Source: Saitoella complicata NRRL Y-17804 (taxonomy: Eukaryota; Ascomycota; Saitoellomycetes; Saitoellales; Saitoellaceae). From it: a DNA stretch of 64,000 nt. The notes beneath the pieces were generated by a model. It did not search any database. It worked only from the letters and a program-made list of their open reading frames with translations, and was not told the origin of the DNA. The DNA is taken from positions 1 through 64,000 of the forward strand of contig NW_017566993.1 in the NCBI RefSeq assembly GCF_001661265.1. The letters are read 5' to 3'. Positions 1 to 9,985 of the stretch are shown here, in pieces (positions within the stretch are counted from its first letter, which is position 1; every line of letters begins with the position of its first letter). Made by a program: the position numbers and the translations under genes.

Positions 1-127
1 ACCCTAACCCTAACCCTAACCCTAACCCTAACCCTAACCCTAACCCTAACCCTAACCCTAACCCTAACCCTAACCCTAACCCTAACCCTAACCCTAACCC
101 TAACCCTAACCCTAACCCTAACCCTAA
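1..127. repeat. Telomeric repeat array
   Basis: Uninterrupted tandem CCCTAA units run from the first base to about 127, then change abruptly to unique sequence. On the other strand this is TTAGGG, the usual telomere unit of filamentous fungi and many other eukaryotes. The C-rich strand reads 5' to 3' from the left edge, as expected at a left chromosome end. No degenerate units are seen, so this is a true end and not an interstitial relic. Confidence 0.97.
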
Positions 128-184
128 GTACGACGACGACGAATCGAGAGGACTTAGCAGCGAATTCTACGGCCTTGGGCTGCG

Positions 185-442
185 TTGGATGGCACAGGCC
201 GCGCTGATGGCATGGGCCGTCGACGTAAAGCCCATCTTCGTCGCTCTGTCTACTTTCAAGATGCCTCAGTTTACGAAGCGCACAACTTTGAATTCGTCAC
301 CGAGAGGAGTTTGGGATACTGGGATCAGAAGTGTTGGAAGATTAACCAGTACACGATGGTAATGCCGTACAAGGGAAATGGGGAAGGAGTGGCCGTGAAG
401 TACATGGTGAGGTATCCGCACGGGCGTGGGAAGGAGATGTAG
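185..442 (+). CDS. Short subtelomeric ORF, unrecognised
   Basis: An ATG-initiated ORF of 85 codons begins only 58 bp after the last telomere repeat. The N-terminus is basic and the middle is rich in aromatic residues (Tyr, Trp, Phe). I recognise no domain. It could be the last exon of a gene cut by the chromosome end, or a chance ORF. No splice signals or neighbours help decide. Confidence 0.25.
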   Translation: MDGTGRADGMGRRRKAHLRRSVYFQDASVYEAHNFEFVTERSLGYWDQKCWKINQYTMVMPYKGNGEGVAVKYMVRYPHGRGKEM

Positions 443-940
443 GGAGGAGACGGAGGATCAGGACAGGTTATGGGTCCGGATGGTGTACGACGTCTGATTA
501 ATCTGTTACGAAAATTGATTAATACCTAATGATGAGTAATGTAGAGCATGCCTCCTCCTACCACTTCTCAATCGCGAGTGATCGTCACCTTCTTCTGTAT
601 GATATATCATCGACTACCGTATCAGATTTGTAGTCGGAAACAGCACTTGGTCCCGAGGCAGCGGTCGCAACACCCAAAGGCAACACGGTCCGGGAGTAAA
701 ACCCGTGCCTGGCCACCGGCGGTTGACATGTCCGTCTCTCACACGCACGCACCATTGACATTGGCCATATGAGGTGACTTACCTCGAGCACAGGCGTAAA
801 CTCATCCCGAGAGGTAGGTGGTATAATACAGCTTCAGCTGTCACATGAATTAAAGACTATTCAAACAATACTCAAAAGCCAAGCGCTCAAAAACCACGCT
901 CAAGTTCCATCCTATCGTACCCTCTCCCTCTATGATCCAC
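443..940. other. Intergenic, nothing recognised
   Basis: About 500 bp between the terminal ORF and the 3' end of the OM14 gene. Short ORFs on both strands show no recognisable protein. No repeat or RNA gene is seen. Confidence 0.5.
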
Positions 941-1754
941 TCACAACTCCTTCTTCTCCTCCGGAACATGCTCCCTCTGGAACTTCTTACTAAACACCGT
1001 CTGCACAACCCCCTGCACAGCAAAGAACCCAACAGCCCCCGCGACCCCAAGCCCAAATGTCTTCCACGTCAACTCACCACGCGCATACTTCTTATACCCC
1101 GTAACCCCCAAAAACGCCAATCCGATCGCATCGACGACGAGTCCGACCATTGCGTTCGTTTCGCCGATGTCGCGGTGGATAACGCGTTTGGCGGAGGCGG
1201 CGGAGCGGGATGCGGTAGTGCGTGCGTCGGAGGCGAGGTCGTGGGCTGCGTGGGTGAGGTTGTGGGCGGCTTTTTCGATTTTTTGGGCGCCGATTGCAGC
1301 TTTTTCTTCGCCTTCCTCCACGACCTCTCCGATCTTGTGCTTTACCTCCTGCGCTTTCTCCTCGACATTCTCCGCAGCAGCCTTCGCATGCGCTTTCATC
1401 TCCTCCGCCTCCACCCTCGCCCTCTCAGCCGCGGCCTTAATCGCCTCCTCTTGTTCCTTCTTTGCCTCTTCAGCCATGCGGTCTTGACGGGCAGCGATTT
1501 CGCGGGCTTCGGATTGTGTGTTGGTCTGGATTTCTTGGGTGAGGAAGTCGTGGGGGACAACGGTGACGGAGCCGGAGTCGACGTCGATTGTGGATGTGGT
1601 TTCTGGGACGTCTTCGGCGATGACTTCTGGGACGGGGTTCGCCATTTTTTCTTCGGGGGTTCTGAGGGATGGTTAGCATACATCCCGGTCAAGAGAGGGA
1701 AGGGAGAGCTTACTGCTCGGGACCGCGCTTAGCCATGTCTGCGTAGGATGCCAT
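941..1754 (-). CDS. OM14: OM14-like mitochondrial outer membrane protein
   Basis: Two exons: 1754-1714 and 1661-941, with a 52-nt intron carrying a GTAAGC donor and a TGCTAAC branch. The product is 253 aa. The N-terminus MASYADMAKRGPEQTPEEK matches the pattern I know from filamentous-fungal OM14 proteins (SYADxAxxGPxQxPEE, followed by an acidic stretch and a TVPxDFxxQE motif). A long Ala/Glu/Lys helical segment occupies roughly residues 65-160. Two membrane segments lie near 184-202 and 213-236, with a YKKYARGELTWK loop between them. In yeast OM14 is an integral outer-membrane protein implicated as a receptor for cytosolic ribosomes. Transfer of that role is inference. It is divergent from the DUF4385 gene, 253 bp away, and a shared promoter motif (1913-1929) lies between them. 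Confidence 0.75.
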
Positions 1755-1912
1755 TGCGAGTCGTTGAAGGAGATGAACAGAGGAGGGTTAGGGAGTTAGG
1801 ACAAGTGGACGATCGGATGTTAAGTACAGCGGCGGGGGTGTGGCTGGTGAAGCCTGATCAGCCAGTGACGTGTGTGCGGTGGGCTGTGGCGCAGGCCGTC
1901 GGTGATGTCATC

Positions 1913-1929
1913 GCGTGTCTACGTTACAC
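1913..1929 (+). promoter_or_regulatory. Shared promoter motif, copy 1
   Basis: GCGTGTCTACGTTACAC lies between divergent OM14 (ATG 160 bp away) and DUF4385 (ATG 79 bp away). All 17 bases recur exactly at 52673-52689, and the 13-14 bp core recurs at 57167-57180 and 59836-59848. See findings. Confidence 0.55.
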
Positions 1930-2007
1930 TGCGTACGCGAAGAAGCCCCGTCCCCCTCCTCTGCACTCTTAGCCCCCTACTACGACTGGATCTCCACCGT
2001 CCTCGCC

Positions 2008-2646
2008 ATGCCCAAACCCCCCTACTACGACAACCCAACAAAATTCCCCTCCCCGACAGCCAACTACCGCCAAACCCCCCACCTCTACCGCATCCACCGC
2101 GCCGAAACCGGCGTATTGACATGCGAACCCTACAAGAGCGAGATATGCCCTCACTGGCGTTTCCGGACCCCCGAGATTGCGACGCGCAGTGCGCGGGAGA
2201 TTGAGGGCATGTTCGAAGGGTATTTGGAGAGGATGGACAAGGAAGAGGGAGGAGGGGTAGAGTGGCAACGAGCCTTTGTGGGCGCGGATATGTGTAGGAA
2301 GTTTATCCAGATGGGCATGACGCGCGCCAAACGGTACGCGAACCACGCCTCCGGCCGAAAGTACGCTGAAGACGGGACGATCATACCGATCGTCGAACTT
2401 GATCAGACGAAGTTGGAGGCGAGTGAGATCTTCAAGCGGGTGTGGAATCAGGTGCGGTTGGATGAGAGGTATGTTAAGGCGAAGGAGGAGTGGGGCAGGT
2501 TAGTAAGGGGGTGGGAGAGGGAGGTTAAGAGGGGGGTGAAAAGAGAGGTGAAGGATGAAGATGTTGAGCATGCGGCTCCGAGGGGTAAACCACGGAGAGT
2601 AAAGGTCAAGAAGGGGGTAAAGGAAGAGCAGGATAGTGACGCATAG
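2008..2646 (+). CDS. DUF4385 family protein
   Basis: A single exon of 212 aa from the first in-frame ATG, MPKPPYYDNPTKFPSP. The body matches DUF4385 as I know it: a Tyr-Arg start of the domain, then TGVLTCEPYKSEICPHWRFR, FVGADMCRKFIQMGMTRA and a RYANH-GRKY segment, then an ExASEIFKxVW helix. The C-terminus (about 165-212) is a Lys/Arg/Glu-rich tail that is probably disordered. The family is widespread in fungi, bacteria and viruses, and I know of no established function. The conserved basic core would fit nucleic-acid or chromatin binding, but that is only a guess. Confidence 0.7.
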   Translation: MPKPPYYDNPTKFPSPTANYRQTPHLYRIHRAETGVLTCEPYKSEICPHWRFRTPEIATRSAREIEGMFEGYLERMDKEEGGGVEWQRAFVGADMCRKFIQMGMTRAKRYANHASGRKYAEDGTIIPIVELDQTKLEASEIFKRVWNQVRLDERYVKAKEEWGRLVRGWEREVKRGVKREVKDEDVEHAAPRGKPRRVKVKKGVKEEQDSDA

Positions 2647-3682
2647 CCCGTACCACACCCACGCCACAATCTCTCAAGTGTTGGGTTCGTCCGGAGGAGG
2701 GGGATCAGAATCAAGAGGTGATGTATACTTAGAGCCAGCCGTTAGAGGGATGTCGATGTGCGGTTGGGGTTATGGTTACGGCGTTAGGCTATGAGCGATT
2801 CAGACATTTGACTTTCTGTATTCTCGCAAGCTATCGTAGATTAATTTCGAGAATGATACGTTCTCATGCTGTCTTCCCCTCACATTCCAGAATATGCCTC
2901 GTTCATAGATCATCCTCCGTACCGTAAGACGTGTATGGTAGCGTTTCCTCCAGTAATGCCTAACAACAGACATCATTAGTCAAATATCCTCTAGGGGTTT
3001 TCGCACTCCACCAACAACACCCCACAAGTCCAACAAGGCACACCAAATGAAACCCAGGTTCAGAAGGAAGGCAGTCGGGAATCTCCACATATGACACTTC
3101 GGAGATCGAAAGGTAAACATCCAGACATTCATCATTTTAGGTTCATGGTGTGCCATGGACCTTGCGGGGTCGTGCATAAAAGAGATATTTAACATACCAT
3201 AGTCTTTCCCCAATCGGCTGGGGTTCTCGGCCGGTAGCTCGTACTCGTTGCACGTCGGCGTAATGCGTGCTGATTGATCTCTAAACAAACATGAGTCAAC
3301 GCCGTACTCTCATCGACTTCTGGCTCGCCTCATCTTCCTCCATCGCAGTCACACACACGGAGAAAGAATATTTCAATGTTCAGAAGGAAGGCAGTCGGTA
3401 TTCTCCACATATGACACTTCGGAGATCGAAAGGTATACATCCGAATATTCATCATTTTGAGGTCTTCCTTCTTCGTGTATCCGCAAGACCGCAACGGGGT
3501 GAGAAAGAGACGATGATGGCAAGGACTTACCTTTTGTTTTGTTTTTATATTCGTTAGCGTCACCGTTGTTTGAAGAACGGGATACGCTCTGTCATTCGAG
3601 TCTGAATGAACGATGTCTTGTGCCGGTGCATTACAGCGTCACCGCGGAATGCGGGATACGCTCGCACCGTTCACGTCTTCAC
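2647..3682. other. Intergenic stretch with duplicated segment
   Basis: About 1 kb without a credible gene between the 3' ends of two convergent genes. It contains a direct duplication of about 87 bp (listed separately) and, near 3557 and 3638, two short similar strings around AGCGTCACCG and GGGATACGCTC. It may be the scar of a decayed mobile or repeated sequence. Confidence 0.5.
3058..3464. repeat. Direct duplication of about 87 bp
   Basis: Copy A at about 3058-3143 and copy B at about 3378-3464 start with GTTCAGAAGGAAGGCAGTCG and stay about 90% identical through TCTCCACATATGACACTTCG and ATTCATCATTTT. The offset is 320 bp in the same orientation. Neither copy has TG...CA ends or clear target duplications. 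On the minus strand both copies encode a short parallel peptide (FRSPKCHMWR), but no complete protein is apparent. Confidence 0.85.
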
Positions 3683-4654
3683 CTATCCCCACCTCTTCTT
3701 CCCACCTCTCTTCTTCTTCCTCTTCTTCTTCTTGTCCTTCTTCCTCCCATCCCCCTCCTCGTCAGTATACTCCTCATCATCATCATCCCCATCTTCCCTT
3801 TTAACGCTATCATCGACTTCGAACTCCCCACTCTCAAGCGCCTCGTCCAAGCACTTTTGCAATTTTTCTAACCATTCTCGGCGTTGCTTCGTGATGTAAT
3901 AGTCCCCTTCGGAGCCGTATTCGAAATTGAGACCGAGATCGACGGTGCATTTCTCGTTTCCGATGGTGTTTTGCAAGACGAGGGCTTCAATGAGGTGGTC
4001 TGGGACCATTGGAAGCGGCGGGTAGATCTCGGAAAAGATGGGGTTGGGTGCGCCTTCTCCGATCGGCTCGAACTGCAAGAACAGAAATGGGGAATGCCGC
4101 TTGAGTATCGATGCGCGGCCTTCGAGGACCAACCCCACGATGGCGACATGCTCTTCCATGACGGATTCCTCATCATGCATCCACGCTCTCCAAACCCCCA
4201 TGAAGTGCGCCAAGAAAGGATTCATCTCCAACGGCCAATTTCGATAATACCACCACAACACAAATGTCGCCGTCATCTTCGCAACATTCGAAGTTTGATT
4301 CTCGATAGCGCTCACCAAACGACAACACAATTCAAACCCATTCTCAAGCAACGGATACCGCGACTCGATTTCGCGGGCAAGATCGGAGAAGGAGAGGGTG
4401 TAATCTTCCACCTCGAGAATATGCCAGATATCAATCGGGAGGTCAAAATACAGCGGCGCGAACGTATCCGACTTCAATGGTCGCTCGATCGGCAAACCAG
4501 CATCCTTCAACGCATAAAAGTATGGCGAGTACTTGAGATGCTCAGGTAGAGGCTCTGGAGGTGGTACCCAATCCGGAGGCGGCTTACTGGGACGCCTCTT
4601 CCTCGGTTGAGATAGATGATCTCTTGGTTGATCTGTGCTTATTGCGTCGGTCAT
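3683..4654 (-). CDS. Protein with possible CNOT11-like N-terminal domain
   Basis: A single exon of 323 aa from ATG at 4654. Residues 1-40 are basic and proline-rich. Residues about 88-195 resemble by eye the N-terminal helical domain of human CNOT11. TATFVLWWYYRNWPLEMNPF here parallels [21 protein letters not shown] in CNOT11, followed by a similar ahead-spaced helix and an ILKRHSP segment comparable to LFKKTPR. In animals that domain joins CNOT11 to CNOT1/CNOT10 in the CCR4-NOT mRNA deadenylase. The C-terminal DUF2363 domain of CNOT11 is not visible here. Instead the protein ends in an acidic stretch and then a Lys/Arg-only tail (about 285-323). It is convergent with the DUF4385 gene. The family call rests on remembered sequence and needs a profile search. 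Confidence 0.5.
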   Translation of the reverse strand: MTDAISTDQPRDHLSQPRKRRPSKPPPDWVPPPEPLPEHLKYSPYFYALKDAGLPIERPLKSDTFAPLYFDLPIDIWHILEVEDYTLSFSDLAREIESRYPLLENGFELCCRLVSAIENQTSNVAKMTATFVLWWYYRNWPLEMNPFLAHFMGVWRAWMHDEESVMEEHVAIVGLVLEGRASILKRHSPFLFLQFEPIGEGAPNPIFSEIYPPLPMVPDHLIEALVLQNTIGNEKCTVDLGLNFEYGSEGDYYITKQRREWLEKLQKCLDEALESGEFEVDDSVKREDGDDDDEEYTDEEGDGRKKDKKKKRKKKRGGKKRWG

Positions 4655-5011
4655 TATATGCAATCCCTTAAAAGGGCGACATTGTCTGTCGTGGACTATT
4701 GATTATTGGTGGTGGGTGGACCTGTTGGTTTTGTCTTTTCGGTCGTCGAGATGAACTTCGAGGATTTCTGACCGCAACCGAGCTTTCGGTACATGAGCCG
4801 AGGATTTGATGCTTTTTAATGGTAGCACGCATTCAGACGATTCTTTCAAATTTGAATGACTTATTTCTTATTTTTCCTGATGTATCTTTATTATTGAGTT
4901 CCCCATGACGCTTCTCCCTCGCAACTTCCCGAGGCCCTTCCAATCCCAGCTGCAGCAACGCAAAGGAAAACACCAAAAAGGATCAGGCCTTCAGATCAAT
5001 TGCGTCCAACC
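4655..5011. other. Divergent promoter region, no gene seen
   Basis: 357 bp between the start of the CNOT11-like gene (minus) and YOP1 (plus). It is AT-richer than its surroundings around 4840-4900. No distinct motif was recognised. Confidence 0.5.
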
Positions 5012-5711
5012 ATGTCTCTCCCTACCGCCGCCGACGCTCAGCGCTACCTCGCCATCTTGGATCGCGAGCTTTCCAAGTGTACGTTCCCCTTCTTTTCCTT
5101 CTCTCTCCCGAATTCCACGGTCGCAGCCGCATCGATCCCTGTCCTTCCTCCAAACCTCTCTCTACAGTTACTAACTATTGCTCAGACCCCATTGCAGTCC
5201 GCCTCGAGCAGCAGCTCGGTGTCCAGAAGAACTATATCGCTCTCGGCCTCACCGCCGTCTACACCCTCCTCCTCTTCCTCAACACCGGCCTCTCCCCCCT
5301 CCTTGCCAACCTCATCGGTTTCGCACTTCCCGCATTCTACTCCGTCAAGGCTATCGAATCTACCGGAACCGCGGACGACACCAGGTTGTTGACCTACTGG
5401 GTCGTCTTCGGCGGACTCAGCGTCCTTGAATTCTGGTCCAAGACGATCGTGCGTCTCTCTCCCCTCTACTCCCCATACTCCGTCGCAATTTCTAACTCGT
5501 TGTCTAGTTGTACTTCATCCCCTTCTACTACCTCACCAAATCCATTTTCCTCCTCTGGCTCGTCCTCCCCCAGTTCTCCGGCGCTGAGTATGTTTACCGC
5601 ACTTTCCTTCGCGGGTACGTCAGGAAGTACGTCGTGAACGCTAAGCCCGCTGCGACTGCCACTGGAGCGAGGACCGCGCAGGCCACTACCACTGGGTTCT
5701 CTACTATGTAA
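5012..5711 (+). CDS. YOP1: YOP1, ER membrane-shaping protein (TB2/DP1/HVA22)
   Basis: Three exons: 5012-5078, 5186-5448 and 5508-5711. The first intron is 107 nt (GTACGT...CTCAG, branch ACTAAC) and the second 59 nt. Joining gives ELSKYPIAVRLEQQLGVQK, a long hydrophobic hairpin (GLTAVYTLLLFLNTGLSPLL) and EFWSKTILYFIPFYYL, all standard for the family. YOP1/DP1 proteins curve tubular ER with reticulons and interact with Sey1-type GTPases. The length, about 177 aa, agrees with fungal homologues. The C-terminal tail is Ala/Thr-rich. Confidence 0.93.
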
Positions 5712-5765
5712 GTGTGAGAGTACCTTGGAGGAGCGTGGTGTGGGGGTGTGTATGACGAGGCGGGG

Positions 5766-5829
5766 GAATGGTGAGGGGAGGCGGAATGGAGAATGGTGAG
5801 GGGAGGCGGAATGGAGAATGGTGAATGGA
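5766..5829. repeat. Tandem repeat, 25-bp unit, about 2.5 copies
   Basis: The unit begins GAATGGTGAGGGGAGGCGGA and ends ATGGA. Two perfect copies (5766-5790, 5791-5815) and a partial third follow the YOP1 stop by about 55 bp. It is a purine-rich minisatellite in the 3' flank. Confidence 0.9.
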
Positions 5830-8709
5830 TCATACGAGATCATGGGATTGCGGGCTTTGAGGGAAGAGTATACTATACGTTGAAGATACGAATCGGAATA
5901 AGTTATTATCCAAACTGTATCCAATCGGCGTAGGTCCCACGCATTCATTGTGTTCGATTGTCTGTACGTTATTGGCTTGAATATTGATAGGCGAACTCAT
6001 CATAAGGCTGGTTACGCATTGACATACCTCCAAAGGCAGTGAGGAACGTATCGACAATCAATGCACGGTCCTCAAGGTCTGTTTGTGCAGTAATCTTCGT
6101 GACGCCGTCAATCTATCCGGTGTTCTTCGATTGGTTAATCATCTAAGTTTGTAATCGTTGTACGACATGTTCGAGTTGCTATCGGTGAGGTATGAGACTC
6201 CTGTTATCTAGACCTGTCACCACCGGCCATATCCTGTTCCCCATTCCCATCTTCCTCTTCCCTCCTCCTCCACGCCGTCCGCCTCCTCCGTCTCCTCGAA
6301 CTCCCTTCCCATTCCTCGCGTAAAGTACAAAGTCGACCATGATTATGAGGAATCGAGTGAACAATTGACAAGTCAGATCATAAATCATTCATGGACCTCA
6401 ACGACAGTGTGCCAATGAACGCGCAACCATCCAAGAACTCCATGCATCACAGCCCAAGTTAACCAATACGCCGTACATCCCACAATATGCAACCCGCCAT
6501 TTTGCCTCGGCTAGGGAGTTCTTAGAAGCCGGAGACACGGTCCAGCAAGCTTTCCCAGGACGAGCGCGCGCGGGGTGGGGTGTGGACCCGTGATTTTGCA
6601 CGTGTTACTTAGCCAAGGCCCTGCCCTGCTAATCTTATCAGGTTCTATCGGAATGGTGACGACCGAACCCGGCTGTCTCCCGGCATACGTCATTGCCAAC
6701 ATTGGACGTTCGTTTCCCAGGGTGTGTACCTTGGCGTTTCGACGGGAGTGACTGACTCGACCGAATGTACACGCACGCACGCTAGTGTGATTGTCCTTTC
6801 TGTGGGTGCTACTTCACAAGTGTTGCATACGGTTGCGGTTTGTGCACTCAGACTATTTCCTCGTTCTCGAAATGCGTCACGTCACGTCCGGTGGTTTCTT
6901 ACTATAGCAGTAGTCAAAATTAGAAAAAAAGGACGATTTATAAGGAAAAAGAATCAATCGCACATGTCGCCAACTTTAGCGAGTCGCATTCTATCTTCCA
7001 TACCGTTGCCTTGTATCAATTCGGATCACAATCATCAACTGCGTCGTCTATCGGAGATGTTTCTGCTAAATTCGGTCTCGGTAAAGGGACACTAGTCTTA
7101 TACACCAACCGTGTGACGACAGCGTTGATGGGGCTGTATAAAGATGTTGTGAAAATGGCCTTCTGATGTCAACAAACGTCGAATGCGAACCGTGCTTCGT
7201 GCCGACCGCAATAAACGTGCATTCGCGGGTTGTGTTGTACCGTATAAGCTCAATGGACAACATTGAGATTTGACCGGTAGCGGAATCTTCCCGAGCAACA
7301 TTCGGTGGTTCATTCACATCGAGGCCAGGATTTTCAATGCGGGCGACTGCATGAACAGCAGCAGCAACTTCAGCTCGTTGTGTAGCATCCCTTCCAAGCA
7401 GCATATCATCCTCAGGGGAATGCAAAAGCGTGGGGTTGATGTTGATCGGAGTATCCGTTGATACCGAAGATGGTTCGGCAGGAGCGTGTCGAGCAATGTT
7501 ACCGCGGGGTGTTAGCGTGATCGTGCGTCGTGCAAATCGTCTGCGTCGTCATCTACCGAAACCATGATGTTTCCGTCGAGTGAAATAGCGAGTGGTCTGA
7601 GACCATGACGTGCACCTAGGATAGGCTCAAGTGGAAAGTAGCGTTTGAACTTCTTCTGAAGCACCTGCCTAGGCTCTGCTTCACGCAAATCACCGTTACC
7701 CGTGCTGAATCTAAGCTTCTCGGCGGCCTTCCACAAATTCGTCTGGTTATTGATTTTGGTGAGGATAACCTACCAGCTGAAGTTGGGTTGAGCTTCGATG
7801 AGCTCTCTGAAGCGTGAATCATTCCGTTTGCAGGTCTCCGTACGGCTGGACGTAAGTCTGTCGACGTCACGCTCCCAAAGCTCGATAAGGTACTCCAACG
7901 ACGTCTCATCATTCCAGCGAAACTGACCACCACAGGCGTTGTTGTTCTTGGCCTGGCTGTTCTTTTCCGCCTTTTGGCTTTCGCAACTTGCGTGGTTCCA
8001 GAGACCTTACCAGCCCGTTCGACAACTAGGAGCGATATGCTGAACCAGTGAAGCTTGTTAAGCAGGTGTATGAGGTATCTATTGAAAGCTCTGATGTAGG
8101 CGATTATTCTGATGGGATGTATGCGACGATATCACATAAACTGAAAACGGACATAAGCATCCAGTCATGCATGAAGGGCAAGAATGCCGTCAACTTACCA
8201 GTTCCAGAAGGATACGATGCAACCAGGCAAAAGCAAGCAAAAGCAAGCAAAAGCTGAGTGTATGCTGCAACCTTCAATCGTGTTGGGTAGCAATGGTAGG
8301 GAGTCTCGAATGCCTCGTATGCTGGCGTAGTGGTGCTGCACATGCCTTAGCCTAATGTCGACCCTCCCTAGCTTAATGTAGGTTTGCCATGGTCTAATGT
8401 CAGGTCCCTGTCTGAGAAATCGCTGATTATATGCGAAAATGGGAACTTGAAAAAACGGTGGGTTAGCCAAAACCAAGGCCTTTTATCCCGTTTAAACGGT
8501 AAGTATACAGAAAACGCTTATTTTCTAATTGTGACTACCCCTTACCTCTGTTCCATTCAATGTTAGACTACGTTCGTTACATGCGGGACAGAATGTACGC
8601 CAGCGTAAATCATATGCATTGATAATCGGTATCTCTAAAACCCATAAAACGCCCTCCCAATACTCATACTGATCTTCGTACTCATTCATTCGACTCCATC
8701 CCCCATCCC
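5830..8709. other. Gene-poor decayed interval
   Basis: About 2.9 kb between YOP1 and the DnaJ gene, with only short ORFs on both strands. The only protein-like trace is a SANT/Myb-like remnant at about 7095-7985 (minus). Near 8228-8258 a short AAGC-AAA run repeats three times. Near 8350-8400, TAATGT recurs three times at roughly 25-bp spacing. The stretch resembles subtelomeric debris set inside a ring of housekeeping genes. Confidence 0.5.
7095..7985 (-). pseudogene. SANT/Myb-like ORF remnant
   Basis: Reading the minus strand from about 7985, one open segment contains FRWNDETSLEYLIELWERDV and ends near NFSW. A second frame continues with NLWKAAEKL and RQVLQKKFKRYF, and a third around 7100-7425 continues with a Glu/Ala-rich, VHAVARIENPG-type segment. 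Trp-bounded helices of this spacing suggest a SANT/Myb-like DNA-binding protein of the kind carried by DNA transposons. The first joint cannot be spliced cleanly: GT/AG removal at 7740-7770 creates a stop. The gene is therefore probably broken. The Harbinger-type ORF at 38540-39590 has a comparable layout. Confidence 0.3.
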
Positions 8710-9804
8710 TTAGTTCTTCAACAAATCCTTCAACGCCGCCCTCTTCTCCGGCGTCAACGTACTCGGCATCTTCACCTTAAACACAACAACCAGGTCACCC
8801 CTCTCCCCCGGCTTCTTGCTAATCGGCATGCCATGGCCCGGGAACCTGACTTCTTGTCCGGGCTGGACGGGTTGTGTACCTTGTACCCGGAGCTTCTTTC
8901 CCTCGATTGTTTCGACGTCACGAGAGTATCCGGTTAGTGCCTCGACGAGAGGGAGTTCGACTTCAAGACGGAGGTCGTCGGCGGAACGAGTAAATCGTGC
9001 GTGTGGCTTTTCTTCGAGAACGAATTGGATGTCTTGGGCGGTGCCGTTGGGTAGGTCGTCGCCCTCGTTTGGGAAGGTGATTTTGGTGCCGGGTTTCCAG
9101 CCTGGCTTGACTTTGATTTCGAGGATTTTCTCAGTTGGTACTCCACCCTTTCTTCTCGTGATCTTCAGACGCTTAGTTGCGCCCTTGAAGATATCCTCCA
9201 GAGAAACTGCAAAAGGCTTGGTAATGACCTCCTTCTCTTCCGGTATGCTGCCTGGTCGACGTCCTCGTGGTGCACCACCATTGGTGAAAAACTCGGTTCC
9301 GCCCATGGGGATATCATCATCCATGCCCATTCCACCAAACGATGCACCGCCCATTCCACCACCTCCAAACGCATTCATGAAATGGGCAAAGATATCATTC
9401 GGGTCACTAGGCGAGAACCCACCCCGTCCCCCACCACCCGGGGGAAAGCCCGAGGTAGAAAACTTGAACTGCGTTCCACCCGGAAACCCTCCCGCACCAA
9501 ACCCACCCGGGAATCCTCCCGCTCCACCAGGGAACCCGCCAGCGCCGCTAGGCCCAGCACCACCACCACCAATCCCCCCCTTCAATCCTTCCTCGCCCAA
9601 TTGATCATAGATTTGTCTTTTCTCCGAATCAGACAGCACCTCAAAAGCCTCACTAACCTCCTGAAACCGCTTCTTTGCGCCTTCGACATCGTTCGCGTTA
9701 CGATCCGGGTGGTGTTTCAGCGCGAGCTTCCGGTACGCTTTCTTGATCTCATCGTCCGACGCACTCTTCTGAACGCCGAGGATCTGATAGTAGTCTTTTC
9801 CCAT
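8710..9804 (-). CDS. Sis1/DNAJB1-type J-domain co-chaperone
   Basis: A single exon of 364 aa. The J domain at residues 1-70 has the HPD tripeptide in [11 protein letters not shown] long Gly/Phe-rich segment follows (about 75-180), with no Cys-rich zinc domain, which makes this a class II (type B) Hsp40. Two C-terminal substrate-binding domains follow, and the end aligns with the dimerisation region ([13 protein letters not shown]). It matches S. cerevisiae Sis1, S. pombe Psi1 and human DNAJB1. It should deliver unfolded clients to cytosolic Hsp70 and may act in translation and nuclear protein quality control. It lies tail-to-head with the RFX gene, 181 bp from that gene's 3' end. Confidence 0.93.
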   Translation of the reverse strand: MGKDYYQILGVQKSASDDEIKKAYRKLALKHHPDRNANDVEGAKKRFQEVSEAFEVLSDSEKRQIYDQLGEEGLKGGIGGGGAGPSGAGGFPGGAGGFPGGFGAGGFPGGTQFKFSTSGFPPGGGGRGGFSPSDPNDIFAHFMNAFGGGGMGGASFGGMGMDDDIPMGGTEFFTNGGAPRGRRPGSIPEEKEVITKPFAVSLEDIFKGATKRLKITRRKGGVPTEKILEIKVKPGWKPGTKITFPNEGDDLPNGTAQDIQFVLEEKPHARFTRSADDLRLEVELPLVEALTGYSRDVETIEGKKLRVQGTQPVQPGQEVRFPGHGMPISKKPGERGDLVVVFKVKMPSTLTPEKRAALKDLLKN

Positions 9805-9985
9805 CGTTGTTTCGTGTGTATTCGAGTAGGAATCAAGTGTAGATCAATGGTGTTCCTCCATGGTCATGGGTCGGTGTGGTGTTTTAAGGTTCTGGTCGCG
9901 CGTCGGGTGAACCTTCCAGAGAATCCCAGCACATTACATCATTAATCCAGGTATTAACTAGTCACCAATTAAATTTAATCAAAGG

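Noticed and set aside
932-1732. A 266-codon plus-strand ORF opposite OM14
   Set aside because: The product is Leu/Arg- and then Gly/Asp-rich with no family pattern. The minus strand gives a spliced protein with conserved OM14 features.
3058-3464. The paired 87-bp repeats as terminal repeats of a retroelement
   Set aside because: They are too short, lack TG...CA ends and target duplications, and the 230 bp between them has no element coding sequence.
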